A program made the translations under genes and the position numbers. A model generated the notes under the pieces. That model did no database searches. It was not told where the DNA came from and worked only from the letters and a program-made list of their open reading frames with translations. This document shows, piece by piece, positions 21,453 through 33,036 of a DNA stretch of 64,000 nt (positions within the stretch are counted from its first letter, which is position 1; every line of letters begins with the position of its first letter). Source of the stretch: Leucaena leucocephala (taxonomy: Eukaryota; Streptophyta; Magnoliopsida; Fabales; Fabaceae); assembly GCA_037074615.1 (NCBI GenBank), contig CM073532.1, positions 18,740,001 through 18,804,000 of the forward strand. The letters are read 5' to 3'.

Positions 21453-22948
21453 TGTTGAGCAATGGCAATCTTGTAATTAGGAAGACTTATGATCCTGTGG
21501 TCCTGGTTTTTCCTGGAATTTCCTATTTTCTTTAATTCTCTTTTACTGCATCACCCTGGACACCTCATGGGACACCTCATAGGACACTTCATCACCCATA
21601 TTCTTCATGTGACGAAATTTGGAGGTTCTGGAAGCTTTCCGGTCCAATCCGGCACCGGCCCGGTCCATCGCCTCGAAAAACGTGATGTTTTCTGCATCTG
21701 ATGTTTCTGAAGATCCTTTTTATGTCTACTGACCTCACATTTAGTATCTAGACCCTTTATATCATTAACTTTTTAATACTGGGTCCAGACTCAATTACAG
21801 ATCCCCTGCGAAATGACCAAAATGCCCTTGGTGCCCTATCTTGTCCTATTTTAATCCTAAGGGCAAAATCGTCATTTCACACCTTTCTGGACCCGGTCAA
21901 AGCTTATACTGGCTCTAGTCAACCTTATTTAGACATGTCTTGACCTCTGGGTCTGTCCAAAATGACCAGAATACCCTTTATTCATCTGCTGCCCTTTTTG
22001 TACAACATAGGGGCATTTTCGTAATTTCGCACTTTTCCGGGGTTCTGCTGGACACTGGCCCACCTATCAGTCCAAGAGTCTTATTGGGCCTCTAATGGCG
22101 CCATTTTTGGGCTTCCTGGGTCCATTACCTGTATCGCACGCATTACGAGAAATCTTCCTTTAACACAGTTCATTGAATATTTTAACTATTATTTACCGAT
22201 TATACACCTTTTTCGGACACCGGCTCTTTTTCCCAGATATAGTGTCCAACTGTGTTCAGGCATCCTTGGGGGTTATAACGGTCATCTGACCGAAGTCATT
22301 CGATCGCATTTAGCCCCTTTAAAAATACCGATAAATCTCCAACCCGGATCCCCGGAGGCCTCACACTCCCGTCTGGATTTTCCAATTTGTAGATAACTTT
22401 TCCTACAGACCTCCTATCGGTATTCTGTCAGTTTCCTGACCTCCGTCCCATAAGGGGGCATCATCCTATATTTTCCCACTTATATCTGAAATCTAGGGTA
22501 TCCGGTATAAATTTTTATAACTTTCGGACGATCAGTCCATTTCTGGCTATCTGGAGTCTTCAAAAATTCCGGTATTAGGCTTGGTTACCCGGCGTCACCT
22601 ACCCTACCTTCGGGTAGAATCTGGGACTGAAATGCTGTCGGGCGGTGCAAACCACTTCTGGCCTATTTTCTTTAATTATACTTTAGCCCCAGGGAACTTT
22701 TCCTTCTTTATAATTAAGTCCCTTAATTTGGCTAAAATTACACTTTAAGACCCCACATTTTTGTCTACCTTTCCTTCCTTACCTTAAACTTTCCATATTT
22801 GCATTTAAGTCCTTTCTTTTCCTTTCTTTTGCAATTTAATCATTTTCTTTACATAAAGGACCACATCTTTTTCCTGAAACAGAGCTCATATATTCCGTTT
22901 ATTCTATACATAGGAACCAGTACAGAAAATTAAGGATATTACACTGAG

Positions 22949-25900
22949 CCGACTGTTAAGAAAAAGCCCAATACAGTTTTGATGGTTTAGAAAGGAAAGG
23001 GTATGAAAAAGAAAGGCAAGGGCAAGGGGAAGGGTCATGGCTCATCTGGTAAGACCAAAGAGTCAGGCAAGCCCGAAATCAAGCCTACATCAAAGAAGGC
23101 AAAGCCTCCAAAGGAAGGAGTTTGTTTCTTCTGCAATGAACCGGGTCATTGGAAGAGGAATTGCAAACTCTACCTTGAAGATTTGAAAAAGAACAAGAAG
23201 GATAGTGGGGCTATCGCTTCAGGTATTTATGTTATATACATTCATCTCTCTACTTCCACTACATGGGTATTAGATACCTCGTGTGGTTCTCACATTTGTA
23301 CAAATATGCAAGGCCTAAAGGACAGTAAAAAGCTGAAGAAGGGCGAAGTTCACCTACGAGTTCGAAATAGAGCAAAGGTTGCTGCTTTAGCTGTAGGCAC
23401 TCATGAATTAGTTCTGCCCACAAGGCTTTTGTTAGTTTTGAACAATTGCTATTTTGTTCCTGCTTTGAGTAGTAACATTGTTTCTCTTTCTTATTTGGAT
23501 AAGGAAGGTCACACTTCCATTACTGGGAATGGTAGATATTCTATTTATCGTAATGATGTTTTCTATGCTCATGGTGATTTGCATGTTAATCGTTACATAT
23601 TAAAATTGGAACAACCCAATCATGGAAATATCTATAACATAATTGCCAAAAAGGTCAAACCAAATGATTTGAATCTGACATACCTCTAGCACTGTCGTCT
23701 GGGCCACATAAATGAGAAACGTATTTCTAAACTCCATCAAGATGGATTTCTCAACTCATTTGATTTTGAATCATATGATACTTGCGAATCTTGTTTGTTT
23801 GGTAAGATGACAAAGTCACCTTTTACTGGGCACAGTGAGAGGGCCACTGATTTGTTGGGCCTCATACATACAGATGTGTGTGGACCGATGAATACAAATG
23901 CTAGAGAAGGTTATTCGTACTTCATCACATTCATAGATGATTTCAGTAGATATGGCTATGTCTATCTAATGAAATATAAATTTAATATTTTGAAATGTTC
24001 AAGATATTTCAAAATGAAGTATAAAACCAGCTTTGTAAAATAATTAAAGCCCTTCGATCTGATCGAGGTAGTGAATATTTGAGCCAAGAGTTTATCGATC
24101 ATCTTAGGAATTGTGGGATAGTCTCACAATTGACTCCTCCAGGAACACCACAATGGAATGACATTTTTGAATGGAGGAATCAAACACTATTAGATATGGT
24201 TTGATCCATGATGAGTCGAACAGATCTTCCACCATCCTTTTGAGGCCACGCCCTAGAGACAGCTGCGTTCACACTGAATCGTGTTCCATCTAAGGTAGTT
24301 GAAAAGACTCCGTATGAGATATGGACTGGGAGAAAACCTAGTTTGTCTTTTCTCAAGATTTGGGGATGTGAGGTCTATGTTAAGCAATAAGCCTCAGATA
24401 AGTTAGCTCCCAAACCTTCAAGGTGCCTTTTTGTGGGATATCCTAAGGAAACCAAGGGATATTATGTCTACAACCCCATTGAAAGCAAAGTGTTTGTTGT
24501 CAGAAATGGTATCTTTCTCGAACGAGAATTTATCTCTAAAAGAACCAGTGGGAGTAAGGTACATCTCGAAGAAGTTCGAGAGCCACAAGACACCACAGAA
24601 TTAGAGATGGAAAATAGAGAAGACTCACAACAAGTTGTTGAGACTCCTCAAGTCACGCAAGGCCCACGGCGATCTAATAGGGCATGACTTCAGCCTCAGA
24701 GATATGGATTTCTGATTTCTGACAATCGTGATGTTTTGCTCATTGAGCATAATGAGCTAACTACCTATCGAGAAGCTATAGTGGGACCAAACTCTGAAAA
24801 ATGGCTTAGTGCCATGAAGTCTGAGATGCAATCCATGTATGACAATAAGGTATGGACCTTAGTCGACCCGCCTGAAGGTGTAAAAACCGTAGGGTGCAAG
24901 TGGGTTTTTAAAGAAAAAACCGACATGGATGGCAATGTAAATGTCTTTAAGGCACGACTGGTTGCAAAAGGATTTACTCAAACTCATGGTGTGGACTATG
25001 ATGAGACCTTTTCCCCAGTTGCAATGGCCAAATCAATCAGAATCCTCCTTGCCATTGCAGCATATTATGACTATGAAATATGGCAGATGGACGTCAAGAC
25101 AGCCTTCCTTAATAGAAAGCTCCTTGAGGATGCGCACATGACATAACCTAAAGGATTTGTACATTCTGAGGACTCTGGTAAGGTGTGCAAGCTTCAAAGG
25201 TCCATTTATGGACTGAAGCAAGCATCTCGGAGTTGGAATCATCGTTTTGATGAAGTAGTCAAAGAGTTTGGATTTCTTCAAAACATTGATGAACCTTGTG
25301 TGTACAAGAAGGTTAGTGGGAGCACAGTTGTGTTTTTGGTACTCTATATCGATGACATCCTACTTATTAGGAATGATATTCCTACCTTGCAGATTGTCAA
25401 GTCTTGGTAAGGAAAGTCTTTCTCAATGAAAGACTTGGGTGAAGCCACCTATATCCTAGGAATTAGGATCTATAGAGATAGATCTAAAAGACTTATAGGA
25501 CTCAGTCAGAGCACATATATAGACAAGATACTGCATAGGTTCAGTATGCAGGAATCAAAGAGGGGTTTCATACCCATGTCTCATGGTATTCACCTCAGCA
25601 AGGATTTGTGTCCTAGTACACCTGATCAGCGAGGTCGCATGAGTAAGGTTCCATATGCCTCGGCCATAGGATCCATCATGTATGCCATGTTATGTACTCG
25701 ACCAGATGTCTCATTTGCCTTAAGTATGACTAGCAGATATCAACAGGACCCCGGTGAGGGCCTTTGGACTGCTGTCAAGAATATCCTTAAGTACTTGAGA
25801 AGGACTAAGGACTTATTCTTGGTCTATGGTGGATTGGACGACGAGCTCTATATAACTGGTTACACAGATGCAAGTTTCCAAACTGACCAGGACGACCAAA

Positions 25901-26338
25901 AATTGCAATCTGGATACATATTCCTCATGAATAATGGAGCAATAAGCTGGAAGAGCTCTAAGCAGAGCACCGTAGTAGATTCTACAACGGAAGCCGTGTA
26001 TATAGCAACATCTGATGCAGCTAAGGAGGCCGTTTGGATCAGGAAGTTCATTACTGAACTAAGGGTGATACCGACCATCTCAGATCTAATAACTTTGTTC
26101 TGTGATAATAGTGGTGCCATTGCACAGGCCAAAGAGCCTAGGTCACATCAAAGGACCAAGCATATACTCAGGCGATTTCATCTCATCAAAGAAATCAATG
26201 ATAGAGGTGATATAAAAATATGCAAAGTAGCAGGAGAACACAATGTTGTTGATCCTCTAACAAAGCCGCTTGTGCACGCAAAGCATGAGTGTCATGTTAG
26301 GTCAATGGGAATTAAGCAAGTTAATGATTGTACCTAGT
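22949..26338 (+). pseudogene. Copia-1 gag-pol, 3' part
   Basis: It continues gag after gypsy-A. Readable pieces are the zinc knuckle CFFCNEPGHWKRNC (about 23129), protease WVLDTSCGSHICTN, pre-integrase and integrase (LIHTDVCGPMN near 23870), RT (GCKWVFKEK near 24894; YIDDILL near 25348) and RNase H (YTDASFQTDQDD near 25865). It is decayed: stops include TAG near 22988 and 23688, TGA near 24202 and 24240, TAA near 24387, TGA near 24685, TAA near 25143 and 25408, and the integrase is disrupted around 23980-24045. Several stops correspond to CAG, CAA, CGA or TGG in copia-2. The C-terminal end, unlike that of copia-2, is in its native frame and stops at 26336. Confidence 0.92.
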
Positions 26339-26974
26339 GCAAGTGGGAGGATGTTTGAAATTATGCCCTAAGGGCCAATCATTGTATCATGTTATCACAT
26401 TATTTGCATGTTTACTGTGATGACCATCCTTGGATAACTCATGATCTTATCCTAAATGTCCCTGGTCGATCATTTATGCGGAAGAAGAGATGAAATAAGA
26501 CCAGTATGACTTTGAAGATATATAGAGATATAAATCAAAGTCATAGGCACATGTAAGAGTACAGGGTGCTGGACCGACCCGCTATGAGAGAGCTACATGG
26601 GTTAAGTCATAAGCTTCTCTCATATACAAGCCATGTCACTATGCCCTTTGACCTGAGATCATCATGGATTCCTACATGACAAACGCTCAGTTTTGACCTA
26701 GTCAAAAGTCACTTTTGATCGAGTGATCATAAAGGCTATGTTCGGGCTCAATGTTTTTTCATGCAGAGGAATGTGAATGGTCAAGATGGAATTTGTCCCT
26801 CACATTCGTAGAGAGATATTACTGGGCCCCTCGATGAGTGATCTGAGAAATGTATGGCCATACTGTAATTGAAGGGTAGTTCCATTACTATAGTCAGACT
26901 GCTCAGGGATCGAGAAAGTAACGGTCAGGAATAGGAGGATGACGTTCACCATGCCTCATCCATGACCAAAATAT

Positions 26975-29128
26975 TGTAACATCCCAATTTTCAGGCTTAG
27001 AGATGCGGAGATAGCCTAAGATTAAGAGGCTACTAGACCCCTTTTTAGCAGAAGTCCCAGAGGAATACAGAGAGTTTCAGGGACTAAGCTGCGAATAAGC
27101 GAAGGTACGGGGACTTATGTGTAAACAGTGGAAGTCCCAAGGGGTAAATGGCCATTTGGGGATGATGTAAAGGTCAAAGGTCCAAGAGTTGACCAGTTAG
27201 GTCGCGATGATAGAGACGTTGGTCGCGACGAGAGTGTATTATGGCCGCGACTAATATTGGCAGAGATGATTGGTCGCGACGGATATGTATGTGGTGTCGC
27301 GACTAATGAGTAGAATAAGCCTTATTGCTACTAAAAAGTGATGTGGTCGCGATGAAAGACTGTTGTGGTCGCGATGAAAGACTGTTATGGTCGCGACTAA
27401 AGGATGTTATGGTCACAACTAATGAATACAGAAGATGTTATGTCGCGATGAGGTGATGAGGAGGTCGCGACTAGTGGCTAAAGTAGTGCCAAGCGTATGG
27501 GCCATGAGTTGAGAAGGTCCAAAAGAGATAGTTACCCGGTTAGAGATAGACCAGAGGCAGGAGGCCAGATACAGGAAAGGTTATCTGGAAACCATGAGGT
27601 AGACTGATAAGGTATCCTCATGGGACCCACAAGATGCCACATGGCATTAGAGTGGTGATTCAGTGACCTTTCAGTAGAGTAAAGTTACTCGGTTGGCATG
27701 AGAACTGAGGAACTGATCAGATGAGTCTAGGACTTATCTGGATAGCATTAGGAAGCGTGCAAGGTCTCTTCCAGGCACCACATGGCATTAGTCTGGAGAA
27801 AGCAGATAAAGCTGAGGGCACGCATTACGAGGCAAGAGACTGGACCGGTGAGTCAGCCCGTTGAGTCAGCATGCTGAGGTGTCCAGGAGTTTCAGCATGT
27901 GATAAATATGTTGCTGAGGTGTCCCGGTGAGGTGTCCCGATGATGCAGTAAAGGAGGAATTAAGGAAAATAGGAAAATCCAGTAAAAACCAGGACCGCAG
28001 GATCAGAGTTCATAGAAACTACAGAATTGCCATTGAAGGCAATTATAAATACCCCCCCTTGCCTTCATTTCCATTCACGCATGGGCAAGGGAAGGGAGAG
28101 AAAGAAGAGAGAGAAGGAGAGGAAGGGAAGAGAGAAAGGAGAAAAGGAAGTTCTGGCAGAGCTGGAAGCAGAATAAGGATAGTAGAGTTCTGCTGAGCTA
28201 GCCAGGTAGTAACTAATCCTAGCTTTTATGTAATGGCTTTGTGATTTGATGTGCTATTATTTGGTTGGATTGTTGTCTTATATGTTATGTATGAAGCTCT
28301 GCTGTAATGCTATGATCATATGTTATTAAGCATGGAAGCACGCAGCATACTTATCTGTACACAATCACAGGCAAGCACTGTCACACTGCATTACATATAT
28401 TGTTATGATTGTTGCTACTGAGATTCCCCCGAATCTCATCCCCATACATAACCCATTACAGGGAGGTTATGCTGAAGTGGATTTTGAGAATGCTAAGAGA
28501 CGCCGTTATGCTGCCGAAGTAAAGACTGAACATTAGTATATGATAAGTACTGTGTACGTAGTGCTGTCTAAGGAGGCTAGAAGTGAGTGGACCTAGCCGG
28601 TTCATCTAGTCTTTCCTGGTACTACGTAGAATGGTAGTTCTCATGAGGGGATTACCGAATCAGTACAGTTCAGTTCTTTGTACAGATGAAGCGTAGCGGT
28701 TATGCTGCCGGAGTTTAGGCAGAAAGAGATGTAATAAAGATAGAAAGATTATGTATATGTCTTGTTGTGTATGCCATGCTGTATGACATTATGTTATTCA
28801 ATGATAAATATTGTTTGGCATATTCAATTTATGTATGGTAAATTAAGGGGAAATTCGCAGGTCCTGAGGCAGCAGTGTTCTGACCTCAGTTTGACCTATT
28901 AAACGGAGGAGTCTGGCCACGAGATTTGGTGAGCCGGTAGTACACATCTGGGGCATTCCGTGGATAGGTATTAAGCCTCATTTGGATGTGTATAATGAGA
29001 GAAACCAGTTCTCAAAGTAAAGGTTCAGAATAAGGAACTTAAGAGTTAAAAGTTCAATCTCTGGACTTAAGTTAAGCTAATATTGCTTCCGCAAGTGTAC
29101 TCTGAGGAGTATAAAGCAGGATGTTTCA
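26975..29128 (+). repeat. Solo gypsy LTR (family D) with perfect TSD
   Basis: It is 2154 bp, running from TGTAACATCCCAATTTTCAGG to GCAGGATGTTTCA and flanked by AATAT (26970-26974 and 29129-29133). Removing it restores the copia LTR. It contains a GTCGCGAC array at about 27200-27475, a TATA box ATTATAAATACCCC near 28044, a purine tract at about 28085-28150 and an intron-like segment 28206-28461. No internal region is present, which fits loss by LTR-LTR recombination. Confidence 0.93.
27200..27475 (+). repeat. GTCGCGAC array in the U3 part of the solo gypsy LTR
   Basis: Nine TCGCGA hexamers are spaced irregularly at roughly 15-45 bp, usually as GGTCGCGAC or GGTCGCGATG followed by TAA, GAA or GAG. 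The block lies upstream of the TATA box. The last unit, GTCGCGACTAGTGG, is identical over 14 bases to a unit in the copia-2 LTR. Confidence 0.8.
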
Positions 29129-30448
29129 AATATCGTGTGACAAAAGGGACGTGATATGGTTGTATGAAAGGTAACATCGTTCATCGATCCTCATATTTTA
29201 GGTAGTCGTAATGCCTTGCTAGAGGCCGCTTACGGCTTGTGGGTTAGTATAGTAACTGGCCCATTGCCAACTTCATATGGGCCTTCAGGGTCGCACACAA
29301 AATAGCCCAACTCGAGCTGTGATGTTCGGGTTCATTGAATCTAAGACACGTCTTGATTAAATGAATAATCTAGGGTGAATTTATATATTATATATATATA
29401 AATTTGTATTTATATATTATATATAATATAAGAGATATTTGCAAGATTTAATTTATAAGGATAAATTAAATCTCTATCACTTTTGAATTTGAATTTAAAT
29501 GGATATGATCTATTTGAATTTGAAATTCAAATTGATAAGATATCTCAAATTTGATTTATGAGAATCAATCAAATATAATTCCGTCTTATCTTTATTAAAT
29601 AAATAGGCGATTTAAATCTGTGGAACGGATTTAATAAAAACCATATTTATTTAATTAGTTTCTTATCAAATTATGCAATATATGATATTGTATTAATTTT
29701 AGAATTAATATAAGATTAACTCTGAAGCCCGGCCCAATTAGAAGCCCGATAGCATCCTATATATTTGACATTAGGAGCTAGGGTTCTACACAACACACAA
29801 GAGAAAAAGGGGCAAGGAGAGTGCAAAAGGTTTGAAGATAAGAAATTGCCGGAATAGAGACAGTGAGGATGGAATCTTGAGAAAACCCTAGAGGGACAAG
29901 AGGCGCTAGCACGTAGTGCGTGGTTGGAACGCTATTCGTGTGAATACCGGTAGAGGAAGCTGATCTGAGTTGTCGACTTCTTGCAAACAAGAAAAGAGCA
30001 CTAGGTACGACGAGGTCGCGACCATTTGACCTAGAGGTCGCGACCAAATTGGCTTCTGAACGTCAGAAATCTGAAAAGAGACTCCAGGTCGCGACTAGAA
30101 GCTGAGTAGGTCACGACTGCAAGCTCCAGAGACCACAGGTCATGACTAGAAGCTGAGTAGGTCGAGACTGCAAGCTCTAGAGACGACAGGTCACGACTAG
30201 AAGCTGATTAGGTCGCGACTGAAAGTTCCAGAGGTGACAGGTCGCGACGAGAAGCTGAGTAGGTCGCGACTGAAAGTTCCAGAGGCGAGGAGTCGCGAGT
30301 AGTGGATACGGAGGTCGCGACTAAAGCTCGAATACCGAAGATAACACTTGTTTCTCCTTGACTTAAACACATTCGGTAGATTTGGCTGGGAGTGGAAAAA
30401 TTTTTAAAGTTAATTTCCGCTGCGTGTCTTCCAATTCCCTTCCTAAAG

Positions 30449-31388
30449 CTCACACATGGAGTCCAAGGCAAGGGAAAGAGAAGATTTTTGTCATGTGATT
30501 TTATCTCAACTTGGCTTGGTGGGCAAGACAAGATTCAAGGTGCAATCTTGGCCATTAGATCAACTAGTAACCAAAGCAATCTTGGCCATCCATTTTCCAT
30601 GGAATTTTTCTATTAATACCCCCATTTTTCTGCCCAAAACCGTGAAGCATTCTCCCTTGGGGAATCTATGGCAAAATGGAAACTCAAGCCAAGACAAAGA
30701 AGAATCCAAGGTCCAAAGTTCAAGCAAGCTAGAGATTAAAGGTAAGCAATCTATCCTAGCTTATTTTCCTTTGATTTGGGAGCTTGAACTTAGGGTTTTC
30801 ATGAAAGAAAGTTGAGTTTTCTCTAAGGTGTATATGCTGTCCAAAACCTTAGATGAAAGGAGAAAGAAGAAATTAAAGTTAGGGTTGTGAGATTAAAGCT
30901 TAAACAAGCTAGTTAGATGATTGGTTGTTGAATCAAGTTGATATTCTTGACTTTGCCATGGATGAAATATTTCGGTTTGCACTGTTCGTGATAGAAGGGG
31001 ATGGAATTTTAATGATCTAATGCTTCCATTGAATTTATATGATGATTTTGTGTAGGATTGGATAGGTTTTGAACCTTGAAAATATTGGAATTGAAAGTTG
31101 TAATGTTTGGAATTCTTCTATGTTACTGTTCACTCGTATGAATAGTGATTTTATTTTCATGATTTTGATGCTTCTAATGGTTTTAAAATGAAAAGTTGTG
31201 TGGGGTAAAGTAGAGGAACAAGTATGGGAAGCAATGGAATTAAGATGGGAATTTTTGGAAGAATTTTGTATGTTTTGCAATTTCTGTCCAGAACAGTGCA
31301 TAGTTGCTGGAATTTGGTTATTTTGAGTTCATAAATGGATTCAAAAAGCCAAATTGTGTAGGGTAATGTCAAGACATCAACTACTTCA
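30449..31388 (+). repeat. 3' LTR of the family-E element, second part
   Basis: It continues the LTR cut at 8301. It contains the TATA-like TATTAATACCCCC near 30612, AAAGGTAAGCAATC near 30740 (a splice-donor-like site), and stretches shared with the LARD-B LTR such as GTTTTGAACCTTG (31068) and CCAAATTGTGTAGGGTAA (31350). It stops at 31388 against a different LTR start, so its true end is missing. Confidence 0.75.
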
Positions 31389-31555
31389 TGTAATATCCCT
31401 AATTTTCTGTACTGATTTGTATGTACAAATGAAATGAAATACATGAGATATTTTTCAGGAAAAGATGTGGCCATTTATGTAAAGAAATAGATTAAATTGA
31501 AAAAAAAAATGAAAGGATTTAAGTGCAATTATGAAAAATTTAAGGCTAAGGAGGT
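31389..31555 (+). repeat. First ~165 bp of a gypsy-A-like LTR
   Basis: It starts TGTAATATCCCTAATTTTCTG and matches the start of gypsy-A and gypsy-C LTRs. The match ends at AAATTTAAGGCTAAGG, directly against CACTA transposase sequence. The truncation point is practically the same as in gypsy-C (58944). Confidence 0.8.
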
Positions 31556-31720
31556 TTAGGATTGTTGTCTTTTAAACTAGCGAAATGCATAGCTTCAGCC
31601 ACTAACATAACACCACTATTTTGCACGCTACTTCTATCATCTAGGGACTTCGTATAAAAGGAATACCCGTTGATATCAAATAAATTCCAACAGATCACAT
31701 TATGTTCAGGACCACATGCC
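31556..31720 (-). pseudogene. CACTA TNP2 transposase, downstream fragment
   Basis: The minus strand from 31720 continues the transposase frame that ends at 53949, with the solo copia LTR in between: SDTVRWLA on one side, then CGPEHNVICWNLFDINGYSF, YTKSLDDRSSVQNSGVM and KDNNPKP on the other. This is the C-terminal region found after the TNP2 core in plant CACTA proteins (DUF4216-type). It is truncated at 31556 by a gypsy LTR fragment, so the transposase end and the second CACTA terminus are missing. Confidence 0.85.
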
Positions 31721-33036
31721 TGTTGGAAATTGTACCCTAAGGGCCAATCATTGTATCATGTTATCACATTATTTGCATGTTTACTGTGATGACCATCCTT
31801 GGATAACTCATGATCTTATCCTAAATGTCCCTGGTCGGTCATCTATGCGGGAGAAAAGATGAAATAAGACCAGTATGACTTTGAAAACATGTAGAGATAT
31901 AAATCAAAGTCATAGGCACATGTAAAAGTACAGGGTGCTGGACCGACCCGCTATGAGAGAGCTGCATGGGTTAAGTCATAAGCTTCTCTCATATACAAGC
32001 CATGTCACTATGCCCCTTTGACCTGAGATCATCATGGATTCCTACATGACAAATGCTCAGCTATGACCTAGTCAAAAGTCACTTTTGACCGAGTGATCAT
32101 AAAGGCTATGTTCGGGCTTAGTGGTTTTTCATGCGGAGGAATATGAATAGTCAAGATGGAATTTGTCCCTCACATTTGTAGAGAGATATTACTGGGCCCC
32201 TCGATGAGTGGGTCTGAGAAATGTATGGCCATACTGTAATGGAAGGGTAGTTCCATTACTATAGTCAGACTACTCAGAGATCGAGAAAGTAACGGTCAGG
32301 AATAGGAGGATGACGTTCACCATGCCTCATCCATGACCGAAATATCGTGTGACAAAAGGGACGTGATATGGTTGTATGAAAGGTAACATCGTTCATCGAT
32401 CCTCATATATTTTGGGTAGTCGTAATATCTTGGTAGAGGCCGCTTACGACTTGTGGGTTAGTATAGTAACTGGCCCACTGCCAACTTCATATGGGCCTCA
32501 GGGTCACACACAAAATAGCCCAACTCGAGCTGTGATATCCAGGTTCATTGAATCTAAGACATGTCTTGATTAAATGAATAATCTAGGGTGAATTTATATA
32601 TTTTATATATATATAAATTTGTATTTATATATTATATATAATATAAGAGATATTTGCAAGATTTAATTTTTAAGGATAAATTAAATCTCTATCACTTTTG
32701 AATTTGAATTTAAATGGATATGATCTATTTGAATTTGAAATTCAAATTAATAAGATATCTCAAATTTAATTTATGAGAATAAATCAAATATAATTCCGTC
32801 TTAACTTTATTAAATAAATAGGTGATTTAAATCTGTGGGACGGATTTAATAAAAACCATATTTATTTAATTAGTTTCTTATCAAATTATGCAATATATGA
32901 TATTGTATTAATTTTAAAATTAATATAAGATTAATTCTGAAGCCCGGCCCAATTAGAAGCCAGATAGCATCCTATATATTTGACATTGGGAGCTAGGGTT
33001 CTACACACAACACAACTCACAAGAGAAAAAGGGGCA

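Larger units (their letters stand above)
11724..22943 (-). mobile_element. Gypsy-A: complete Ty3/gypsy chromovirus (Tekay/Del-like)
   Basis: It is an 11,220-bp element inserted in copia-1 gag with a perfect CTGAG duplication (11719-11723 and 22944-22948). Read on the minus strand: 5' LTR 22943-20116, primer site 20112-20101, an extra ORF 20002-19304, gag-pol 19165-14606, polypurine tract, 3' LTR 14552-11724. The long LTRs (2.83 kb), iMet primer and C-terminal chromodomain point to the Tekay/Del chromoviruses. By eye the LTRs differ at about 20 places, so the insertion is recent. Every part expected of an autonomous element is present. Confidence 0.95.
20116..22943 (-). repeat. Gypsy-A 5' LTR
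   Basis: It is 2828 bp, the partner of 11724-14552, with the same ends and internal layout. Reading both side by side I count about 20 substitutions and one 1-bp indel. Among them are AATCCGGCAG/AATTCGGCAG near 12393/20784 and CACGTATTA/CACGCATTA near 13747/22138. Confidence 0.93.
8302..30443 (+). mobile_element. Copia-1: full-length decayed Ty1/copia element with two nested insertions
   Basis: Order: 5' LTR 8302-10141, primer site, leader, gag-pol remains at 11130-11718 and 22949-26338, polypurine tract, 3' LTR 26352-30443. Gypsy-A (11724-22943) interrupts gag and a solo gypsy LTR (26975-29128) interrupts the 3' LTR. The flanks CAAAG (8297-8301) and TAAAG (30444-30448) form an imperfect 5-bp duplication. 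Coding and LTR sequence match copia-2 closely. Many nonsense codons show it is old. The host sequence is the family-E gypsy LTR. Confidence 0.9.
26352..30443 (+). repeat. Copia-1 3' LTR, split by a solo gypsy LTR
   Basis: It starts TGTTTGAAATTATGCCC after the purine tract AAGTGGGAGG and ends CCAATTCCCTTCC at 30443, the last A being changed. The gypsy LTR at 26975-29128 lies within it, so the copia part is 26352-26974 plus 29134-30443. The GTCGCGAC array (about 30010-30320) has roughly two more units than that of the 5' LTR. Confidence 0.9.

Noticed and set aside
27128..27313. 61-codon ORF over the gypsy GTCGCGAC array
   Set aside because: It is a short frame produced by the repeat in U3, absent from the related LTR at 1739.
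30456..30815. 119-codon ORF in the family-E LTR
   Set aside because: The corresponding stretch of the LARD-B LTR does not keep the frame, so it is probably accidental.
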